NCBI GenBank assembly: GCA_030695285.1
Contig: JAUYTF010000079.1
Span: forward strand, 1 to 5,969
DNA length: 5,969 nt
From: Eubacteriales bacterium
GTDB taxonomy: Bacteria; Bacillota; Clostridia; Christensenellales; CAG-138
Direction: 5' to 3'
Shown in pieces: positions 1 through 4,269 of this stretch. The translations under genes and the position numbers were made by a program. The notes below the pieces were generated by a model. The model did not search any database and was not told where the DNA came from. It saw nothing but the letters and a program-made list of their open reading frames with translations. Every line of letters begins with the position of its first letter. Position 1 is the first letter of the stretch.

Positions 1-126
1 GAGTCAAGTATGGGTGATTATTTTCTGAAGATTTATACCGCAATTCCAGAGGAAAGCCGGACGCAGGTTCTTGAGAGTCTTCAGATTCTTTTAAAAGCGA
101 TCTCAGACAGCGATTGCTGCTTATAA
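1..126 (+). CDS. C-terminal end of a MarR-like transcriptional regulator (partial)
   Basis: The first reading frame is open from the window edge to TAA at 124-126 and gives 41 residues. They read as an amphipathic helix of the form YFLKIYTAIPEESR followed by VLESLQILLKAI. This resembles the dimerisation helix that closes MarR-family regulators (short loop with a Pro-Glu-Glu, then a long leucine-rich helix). The chain ends in Asp-Cys-Cys-Leu, a vicinal cysteine pair that could sense a thiophilic metal or metalloid; that role is inference. The gene lies directly upstream of, and on the same strand as, the small ORF and hgcAB. ArsR-type regulators are known next to hgcAB in other bacteria, so a local regulatory role is plausible. 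The DNA-binding domain is outside the window, so MarR versus ArsR cannot be settled here. Confidence 0.55.
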   Translation, partial: ESSMGDYFLKIYTAIPEESRTQVLESLQILLKAISDSDCCL

Positions 127-131
127 AGGAG
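127..131 (+). promoter_or_regulatory. Ribosome binding site for the small Cys-rich ORF
   Basis: AGGAG lies 9 nt before the ATG at 141. This is ideal spacing and argues that translation really starts at 141, even though that frame closes after 17 codons. The site overlaps the end of the upstream regulator gene, so the two are probably translated from one message. Confidence 0.6.
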
Positions 132-140
132 ATAATAACA

Positions 141-283
141 ATGCTATTTTTGATAGTTGTTACATTGTCGCAGTTGCGGCATCCGCACTACTGAATCAAG
201 ACGATCGCAAAGCGGTGATGGCTGAGTACTGCGATCTTGAGTGCAAAGCGAACAAAATCTGGGATTGTTCTATCTGTTGTTAG
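141..283 (+). pseudogene. Small cysteine-rich ORF, apparently frameshifted in a T run
   Basis: From the well-placed ATG at 141 the frame stops at 192-194 after 17 residues. A second frame is open from upstream of this point to TAG at 281-283 but has no ATG, GTG or TTG near the ribosome site. Adding one T to the five-T run at 147-151 joins them into a 47-residue protein. It would begin MLFFDSCYIVAVAASALL, continue through a charged stretch with a C-x3-C (YCDLEC), and end in DCSICC. The product would have six cysteines, including a terminal CC. I recognise no family. It sits between the regulator end and hgcA, 30 nt before the hgcA start, so it is probably part of the same operon. It may be a true pseudogene, a sequencing error in a homopolymer, or a case of slippage. 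A non-canonical ATT start at 146 is possible but poorly spaced (14 nt). Confidence 0.45.
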
Positions 284-298
284 ATAACACCACGTCTG

Positions 299-304
299 AA
301 GGAG
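299..304 (+). promoter_or_regulatory. Ribosome binding site for hgcA
   Basis: AAGGAG ends 9 nt before the ATG at 314. It fixes the long start of hgcA and therefore shows that the Cys-rich N-terminal extension is translated, rather than being an over-called start. Confidence 0.75.
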
Positions 305-313
305 TGACCAAAT

Positions 314-1546
314 ATGGCAAATACATGCTGCGGCGGATCTAGAGTATCGACTCGCCGTGCGAAAAAAAGCAACTGTTGCGATGATTCTCATAAGCCTGAT
401 CAGGCACCGTCCATCTGCTGTGGCGTAACGAAACAAACGACAGACTCGGAAAAAGTACCGTTAGCTGAACAATCAGAATGCAATGGTTCCACAGAGTCAA
501 GTCTCGATACAAAATGGGTAACCGGCAGGATCGCTACACAGGTCGGCGATGTTCCGCAGGTGGCAACGAAGTTGACCTTCCTAGACACTGTTGGCTCATG
601 GAAATGCCGCTGGTCAATCGGTAGGATGGATTACAAAGTTGATCCTGGTATCTATGCGATAGGAATTCCAGATGCAATGTCGCCCGTCCTAGTAACGGCG
701 AATTATAAAATGACATTCGACCGACTCCGTGAACAACTCGGAGGACTGAACCTTTGGATCGTCGTATTGGATACGGACGGTGTCAACGTCTGGTGTGCTG
801 CTGGAAAGGGAGCCTTCGGCACAGAAGAAGTTATTCATCGAATTACTTCCGTCAAACTCTCAAACATCGTTTCGCATCGCACGTTGGTTCTGCCGCAACT
901 CGGAGCCGTCGGCGTTTCGGCACACGAGGTAAGCAAACAAATCGGGTTCCGTGTGATCTACGGGCCAGTCCGCGCGAAAGATATCAGAGCCTTTCTCGCA
1001 GCCGGTATGAAGGTAACCGAAGAGATGCGTACTGTCAGGTTTCCAATTAACGACCGAGCCGTGCTTACACCAATGGAGCTTGTGGGCGTGTCGAAACCAT
1101 TGCTCATCGCCTTTGGTGTGATGTTCATCTTTAACGTCATCGGCTTTGGGCATTACGGGTGGATCGATTTCTACGGCATTATGGGCGCCGTTTTAATTGG
1201 AGTTATCATTACACCGATTCTGCTTCCATGGGTTCCTGGAAGAGCCTTTTCGCTGAAAGGTGGCTTGCTTGGTTTTCTTTGGGCGGTTGCGTTTCTTATC
1301 ATCAATGGCCTGTTATCCTTACCTGTGTTTGGATGGCTGAAGGCAACTGCGTACTTTCTCCTGCTACCGGCGCTCTCCGGTTTCCTTGCGATGAACTTCA
1401 CCGGAAGCTCGACATATACTTCACTATCTGGCGTTCACCGTGAAATGAAAATCGCAGTTCCGATGATTGTGTTCGCCGCTGGCGGAGCGCTATTGCTTTT
1501 ACTAACCAGCGACTTTATTCGACTGTTTGGGGGCGCTTTGATATGA
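314..1546 (+). CDS. hgcA: HgcA, mercury-methylating corrinoid protein with Cys-rich N-terminal extension
   Basis: HgcA is a membrane-anchored corrinoid protein that transfers a methyl group to Hg(II), forming methylmercury. Its methyl donor is thought to come from reductive acetyl-CoA (folate) metabolism. This 410-residue product shows the diagnostic cap-helix motif NVWCAAGK at 158-165; Cys161 is the predicted cobalt ligand. Flanking conserved blocks include VTANYKMTFD (127-136), HRTLVLPQLGA (188-198), YGPVRA (216-221) and NFTGSSTYTSLSGV (361-374). Five hydrophobic segments follow at about 262-280, 286-306, 315-336, 342-361 and 380-398, as expected for the family. The first 66 residues are an added hydrophilic leader with CC pairs at 5-6, 21-22 and 35-36 plus Cys56. 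This makes the protein about 70 residues longer than the 338-residue reference form. The stop overlaps the hgcB start by four bases, so the pair is translationally coupled. The family call is very secure; methylation activity is inferred. Confidence 0.97.
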   Translation: MANTCCGGSRVSTRRAKKSNCCDDSHKPDQAPSICCGVTKQTTDSEKVPLAEQSECNGSTESSLDTKWVTGRIATQVGDVPQVATKLTFLDTVGSWKCRWSIGRMDYKVDPGIYAIGIPDAMSPVLVTANYKMTFDRLREQLGGLNLWIVVLDTDGVNVWCAAGKGAFGTEEVIHRITSVKLSNIVSHRTLVLPQLGAVGVSAHEVSKQIGFRVIYGPVRAKDIRAFLAAGMKVTEEMRTVRFPINDRAVLTPMELVGVSKPLLIAFGVMFIFNVIGFGHYGWIDFYGIMGAVLIGVIITPILLPWVPGRAFSLKGGLLGFLWAVAFLIINGLLSLPVFGWLKATAYFLLLPALSGFLAMNFTGSSTYTSLSGVHREMKIAVPMIVFAAGGALLLLLTSDFIRLFGGALI

Positions 1547-1806
1547 AATATCTCAAGAACGTTGTCACTTTACAACTCGATTTGGGAAAATGCACTGGTT
1601 GTGGCATGTGCTTGGATGTCTGTCCGCATCGAGTTTTTAAAAAATCCGACAAAAAGGTCGTCATCCGAGATCGCGATGCTTGCATGGAATGCGGGGCTTG
1701 CGCAAAAAATTGTCCGTTTGGTGCGATTGAAGTCGACGAAGGCGTTGGATGCGCCGCAGCGATTATCATTGGATTTTTCACTGGTAGCGAACCGACTTGC
1801 GACTAG
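1543..1806 (+). CDS. hgcB: HgcB, 2[4Fe-4S] ferredoxin partner of HgcA
   Basis: HgcB is a small ferredoxin needed with HgcA for mercury methylation. It is thought to reduce the corrinoid to Co(I) and to help pass Hg(II) to HgcA. The 87-residue product has two classic cluster motifs: C17-x2-C20-x2-C23-x3-C27-P and C47-x2-C50-x2-C53-x3-C57-P. A hallmark block VDEGVGCAAAI follows, with Cys70 matching the extra conserved cysteine of the family (Cys73 in the reference protein). The reference HgcB ends with a vicinal Cys pair, but here only one tail cysteine is present, Cys86 in PTCD. The ATG at 1543 lies inside the hgcA stop (ATGA), a tight operon arrangement. The family assignment is secure because of both the sequence and the partner gene. 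Confidence 0.96.
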   Translation: MKYLKNVVTLQLDLGKCTGCGMCLDVCPHRVFKKSDKKVVIRDRDACMECGACAKNCPFGAIEVDEGVGCAAAIIIGFFTGSEPTCD

Positions 1807-1911
1807 TACGTTTTGAAGAGGGAGCAGGTCATCAAGAAAGTCGATCAAGCTCTCATCAAAATAATGGTGCGAACCAGGTTCTCCTGCTTAGTATGTTCCT
1901 CCCTAGACTGA
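1807..1911 (+). other. hgcB downstream spacer with a short open extension; no clear terminator
   Basis: After the hgcB TAG (1804-1806) the same frame stays open for 34 codons to TGA at 1909-1911. It reads roughly KREQVIKKVDQALIKIMV and ends in a segment with two cysteines (FSCLVCS). There is no ribosome site and only a TTG at 1813 as possible start, so I do not call a gene; it could be the relic of a longer tail or a following gene. An 8-bp inverted repeat (GGAGCAGG at 1821-1828, CCTGCTCC at 1917-1924) has a very long loop and no T run, so it is not a normal terminator. The end of the convergent phage ORF lies at 1903. Confidence 0.25.
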
Positions 1912-2139
1912 TGTAGCCTGCTCCGAGGCAAGCTCGTGGACAAAATCTTCGTATTGCTCTTGCGCAACCTTCGCTTTATCGCGCGCAGTCTTCATCTCGC
2001 CGTTGGTTTCACCACGCTCTACGGCGATACAGGTCGCCAGCGAAAGCGATAGGCTCGCGTCCTGCATCTTCATGGCGAGCTTCGATTCCTTTGCGCGAAT
2101 GGCAGCGCGCTTCTCCGCCTGTTTTCTATCGCGGGTCAT
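1903..2139 (-). CDS. Small charged phage-type protein (probable C-terminal part of a split holin-region protein)
   Basis: From ATG at 2139 (or GTG at 2145) the product is 78-80 residues. It is a very basic helix (MTRDRKQAEKRAAIRAKESK) leading into a segment with DASLSLSLATCIAVERG, then NGEMKTARDKAKVAQEQYEDF and a short acidic end. From memory, small proteins with an 'S/ALS-AT-A-A---G--NGE' stretch followed by an A-rich charged helix occur in Firmicute prophage lysis regions; I cannot name the family. The start overlaps the preceding 24-codon ORF by ATGA (2136-2139), which would allow coupled translation. Alternatively both are one protein broken by a frameshift. It lies downstream of the endolysin on the same strand and converges on hgcB. 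Confidence 0.6.
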   Translation of the reverse strand: MTRDRKQAEKRAAIRAKESKLAMKMQDASLSLSLATCIAVERGETNGEMKTARDKAKVAQEQYEDFVHELASEQATSV

Positions 2140-2210
2140 ACGCACTTGTAGCCAAACGAAAAGAGCGCAAACACGCCCGATATCATATCTCCGATGTAAT
2201 CCAAATCCAT
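2136..2210 (-). CDS. 24-residue membrane-segment ORF, probable N-terminal part of the split phage protein
   Basis: A strong AAGGAG (2215-2220) precedes the ATG at 2208-2210. The frame encodes 24 residues, MDLDYIGDMISGVFALFSFG then YKCV and stop. The middle is a hydrophobic, probably membrane-inserting stretch. The next ORF overlaps by ATGA. If one T is added to the four-T run (plus-strand A run at 2159-2162), the two merge into a 102-residue protein with a hydrophobic segment ISGVFALFFVWLQV followed directly by the basic helix. That is a natural layout for a small membrane-anchored lysis-region protein, so a frameshift or homopolymer sequencing error is likely. It is 13 bp after the endolysin stop, in the same operon. 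Confidence 0.5.
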   Translation of the reverse strand: MDLDYIGDMISGVFALFSFGYKCV

Positions 2211-2223
2211 TCCTCTCCTTCTA

Positions 2224-2973
2224 TTAATATAGGAGCTTGCAGCGCCCACACTTGTGCCAGTAACCGCTCCCGCCCTGGTTGATCCCCTCCACAACGACAC
2301 CAACATCACGGCCTTTGGCGTGGATGACCATGCCTCGCCCAAGATAAAGACCGACGTGCGTTTCATCGTTGACGTTCGTGGCGCTGTTTCGAAACAGAAA
2401 GTCGCCGACGATGAGTTCATTGCGCGCGACCACGTCGCACAACGCCCAGAGCCCATCGCAATTCTTACGATCGTCCCAAATGTCCATCTCGCGCATGAGC
2501 CAGGAAAGAAACCCGGAGCAGTCATGCGCCATGAGGTCGGCAAACCCTGCCTTATATTGGCTGTCGCAGAACTTGATCGCGCGCGCAAACTCCTCGTCCA
2601 TCGCCTGAATCTTTGCGTCGGAGAGGATTGTCAGGCCGGATCCGCCCCAAACGTAAAGGTCGCCGATGCGCGTCAGCGCCAGTACACAGATCGCTTTCGC
2701 TTTGGCCGATACCGTCCCTTTTGTGATTGGATCCGCACCCGTCGCCGTGTCGCCGAACAGCGCCGCCCACGTCTGCTTCCCTATGATCCCGTCGACGGTC
2801 AGTCCGGCTTGCGCCTGAAACAGCTTTACTGCCTCTAGCGTGTCCGCGCCAAACGTCTTCCTTGTCACCGTCGTGATATGATCCCCGTAGAACCCAAGCT
2901 CCAAGAGCTTCTGCTTACAAAAAAGCACGTCATCGCCGGACGTGCCTTTCCTCAGATTGCGTGTGAATTCCAT
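2224..2973 (-). CDS. Phage-type endolysin: peptidoglycan-binding plus NlpC/P60 peptidase
   Basis: The 249-residue product has two parts. Residues 4-75 are a PG_binding_1-type domain (LRKGTSGDDVLFCKQKL, then GFYGD, DTLEAVKLFQAQAGLTVDG and IGKQTWAALFG). Residues about 88-240 are an NlpC/P60 cysteine peptidase: WGGSGL at 109-114, the nucleophile Cys152 in AHDCSGFLSWL, His206 in THVGLYLGRG, and His218 in VIHAKG as probable third residue. Such enzymes cut stem-peptide bonds in peptidoglycan. There is no signal peptide, as expected for a phage endolysin exported through a holin. The start at 2973 is chosen because AGGAG lies 8 nt upstream; an in-frame ATG at 3018 would add 15 residues (MNIFEIIIMKAGEKS) without a comparable site. 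It is followed after 13 bp by the split membrane protein, forming a lysis cassette. A host autolysin is the alternative. Confidence 0.88.
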   Translation of the reverse strand: MEFTRNLRKGTSGDDVLFCKQKLLELGFYGDHITTVTRKTFGADTLEAVKLFQAQAGLTVDGIIGKQTWAALFGDTATGADPITKGTVSAKAKAICVLALTRIGDLYVWGGSGLTILSDAKIQAMDEEFARAIKFCDSQYKAGFADLMAHDCSGFLSWLMREMDIWDDRKNCDGLWALCDVVARNELIVGDFLFRNSATNVNDETHVGLYLGRGMVIHAKGRDVGVVVEGINQGGSGYWHKCGRCKLLY

Positions 2974-2981
2974 AGATTTCT

Positions 2982-2986
2982 CTCCT
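2982..2986 (-). promoter_or_regulatory. Ribosome binding site deciding the endolysin start
   Basis: The minus strand reads AGGAG here, with an 8-nt gap before the ATG at 2973. This supports the shorter start over the upstream ATG at 3018. Confidence 0.7.
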
Positions 2987-3175
2987 GCCTTCATGATTAT
3001 GATTTCAAAAATATTCATGGTATTATGCGGTGTTTCCTTAGATTATTTGCACCAGAACCAAAATAGGTGTCGCGCCTATAAGCGATTGTTATATCAGGTT
3101 AGGTAGAGGCCCTGGACAACTTACAGCAACTACATCTACTAAGTAATGATTAGCAAATTATCCCTAAAGTATTGG

Positions 3176-3226
3176 ATCTCCAAACCGTGACCTTGCATCT
3201 CCAAACCGTGTCCAAACCGTGACCTT
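3176..3226 (+). repeat. Three direct copies of TCCAAACCGTG
   Basis: TCCAAACCGTG occurs at 3179-3189, 3200-3210 and 3211-3221. The outer two extend to an identical 16-mer, TCCAAACCGTGACCTT (3179-3194 and 3211-3226). The starts are 21 and 11 bp apart, close to two turns and one turn of the helix, so a protein would meet all three on one face. The block ends 3 bp before a TTGACA box, which suggests an activator or repressor array. A simple duplication without function is the alternative. Confidence 0.75.
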
Positions 3227-3229
3227 CTA

Positions 3230-3258
3230 TTGACAGTGCCACTATTGCGATGTAATAT
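3230..3258 (+). promoter_or_regulatory. Predicted housekeeping-sigma promoter, rightward
   Basis: A perfect TTGACA (3230-3235) is followed by exactly 17 bp and TAATAT (3253-3258, four of six matches to TATAAT). It lies just downstream of the three TCCAAACCGTG repeats. Transcription would begin near 3265 and enter DNA with no ORF for about 800 bp, so the product would be a non-coding RNA, a long leader, or the transcript of a gene now lost. Confidence 0.55.
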
Positions 3259-3329
3259 GAGATTATTACTGATCAATAAATCTAATATGCTTTCTAACTG
3301 ATTTTTGGACAAATAGGAAGTTTCGTTTT

Positions 3330-3360
3330 ATACAGGACGAGTAGATATAATCTCCTGTAT
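3330..3360 (+). promoter_or_regulatory. 8-bp inverted repeat enclosing a TATAAT box
   Basis: ATACAGGA (3330-3337) and its exact reverse complement TCCTGTAT (3353-3360) flank a 15-bp spacer that holds a perfect TATAAT at 3346-3351. The layout fits an operator over a -10 element. No good -35 box is seen 16-18 bp upstream, so the promoter itself is uncertain. Confidence 0.4.
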
Positions 3361-3366
3361 TTATGC

Positions 3367-3389
3367 GCGTTAAATTTAGCGTTAAATTT
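3367..3389 (+). repeat. Short direct repeat, GCGTTAAATTT twice
   Basis: The 11-mer GCGTTAAATTT occurs at 3367-3377 and 3379-3389 with one base between, giving a 12-bp period. It may be a small binding-site pair or a slippage product. Confidence 0.6.
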
Positions 3390-3545
3390 GTCATGCGAAC
3401 AATAAAAATTGTCATCTCCGTTGAGAAACAGAAGCTGAATCAAGCTTGATTCCCAATTAAACCTTTGTTGCCAAGCATACGAACCTTACAAGGCAACCTA
3501 CTTCACTAACCAATCCGTCATCGCAATTTAACCTATCGCATTTTT

Positions 3546-3597
3546 ACCTATCTCAATAATCTATCTCGACAATCTATCTCGACAATCTATCTCGATC
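3546..3597 (+). repeat. Four abutting 13-bp repeats
   Basis: Consensus ATCTATCTCGACA. The units are ACCTATCTCAATA (3546-3558), two perfect copies (3559-3571 and 3572-3584) and ATCTATCTCGATC (3585-3597). Degenerate forms of ACCTATC also precede the array. The tract is AT-rich. It may be a simple tandem repeat or a binding-site array; no replication gene or clear DnaA-box cluster supports an origin. Confidence 0.75.
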
Positions 3598-4065
3598 ATA
3601 CTACCTCTGCCAATCAGCCTGTATTAAATATGCAAATTGTTAAGTGCTTATCGTCCATGTATATGTTTGCGATGGCAAATATGTGGGGATTGTCTCGCTT
3701 GACACTTTTCCCTGACAAATTCGGGGAAATAATTGAGAGCTGCCAACTAACGATGAAATGATGCTGAATCGCAGGATGAAGGGCTACTTTTCGCCAACGA
3801 AAATACGTTTACTCGGTAATTTCGAGTTCTCTACTAGCTTCCTTAATGGTTTTGCCCTGATTGCAATGTGACACCTCAAATCATCGATTTTCTCTCGTTC
3901 AGCCTGGACTACTGTTTGGGGGACACTTCAAATTCTTGGCATACTAACATTGCTCCTGACCCATAAAGCGGAGGCAGATCACCTCAGAGCGATAACCGCC
4001 TCGTGTGATAAAAGCCGAGACAGTTAAGCGAATCTGCATTCAGGTTTGGTCAAAGAGGAACATGA

Positions 4066-4191
4066 GCCTTTTCCTTTTTAAAGTCTGAAAACGGTACAAT
4101 AACCGGCACCGGGACAGTGAAAAATGCGATATATACCGAAGAAGGTGGGTTCACGACTGTTATGGAATACACGCTTGTGAAAACGGGCTAG
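4066..4191 (+). pseudogene. Unidentified gene-end fragment
   Basis: A frame open from the TGA at 4063-4065 runs to TAG at 4189-4191 and gives 41 residues without a usable start. The translation looks protein-like: it reads KSENGTITGTGTVKNAIY, then TEEGGFTTVMEYTLVKTG and stop, with alternating hydrophobic and polar residues typical of beta strands. There is no ribosome site and the upstream frames are closed. I read it as the 3' remnant of a lost gene, possibly of a surface or phage structural protein, lying 78 bp before the lipoprotein start. I do not recognise a family, and chance openness is possible at this length. Confidence 0.3.
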
Positions 4192-4269
4192 ATGGCAGGT
4201 GTGGGGTGAATGGGGCGGAGAATGGATGCAAGGCAAAGGGGATAACCAGATTCTCACAGGGAGGAAATT

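Larger units (their letters stand above)
3067..4065. other. About 1 kb AT-rich non-coding region
   Basis: No ORF of useful size is open on either strand, and I found no tRNA or rRNA pattern and no recognisable transposase remnant. The region is clearly more AT-rich than the endolysin gene to its left. It contains several separately listed signals: the TCCAAACCGTG repeats, a promoter, an inverted repeat, a short direct repeat and a 13-bp tandem repeat. The stretch from about 3600 to 4065 holds nothing that I can identify apart from a weak 6-bp hairpin near 3707-3730 (TTTCCC/GGGAAA). The endolysin operon would have to be transcribed from within or near the left edge of this region, but no good minus-strand promoter is visible. 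Confidence 0.6.

Noticed and set aside
146..283. Small Cys-rich ORF started at ATT (146) without any frameshift
   Set aside because: ATT starts are very rare, and the ribosome site would be 14 nt away, compared with 9 nt for the ATG at 141. A T-run frameshift is the simpler reading.
754..1443. Plus-strand ORFs of 94-98 codons inside hgcA
   Set aside because: They are out of frame with the strongly conserved HgcA and carry no ribosome sites or family motifs.
1515..1848. Minus-strand ORFs of 88-92 codons across hgcB
   Set aside because: They are antisense to the ferredoxin motifs; their cysteine- and proline-rich look comes from the complementary codons.
2254..2838. 194-codon plus-strand ORF opposite the endolysin
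   Set aside because: It is the antisense shadow of the endolysin gene, with no ribosome site and no recognisable domain, while the minus-strand product has clear catalytic motifs.
3546..3597. CRISPR array
   Set aside because: The 13-bp units abut with no spacers and there are no cas genes.
3961..4015. Structured RNA or terminator from GAGGC/GCCTC pairing
   Set aside because: Only about 5 bp pair over a long loop, with no T run; this is not enough to call a hairpin.
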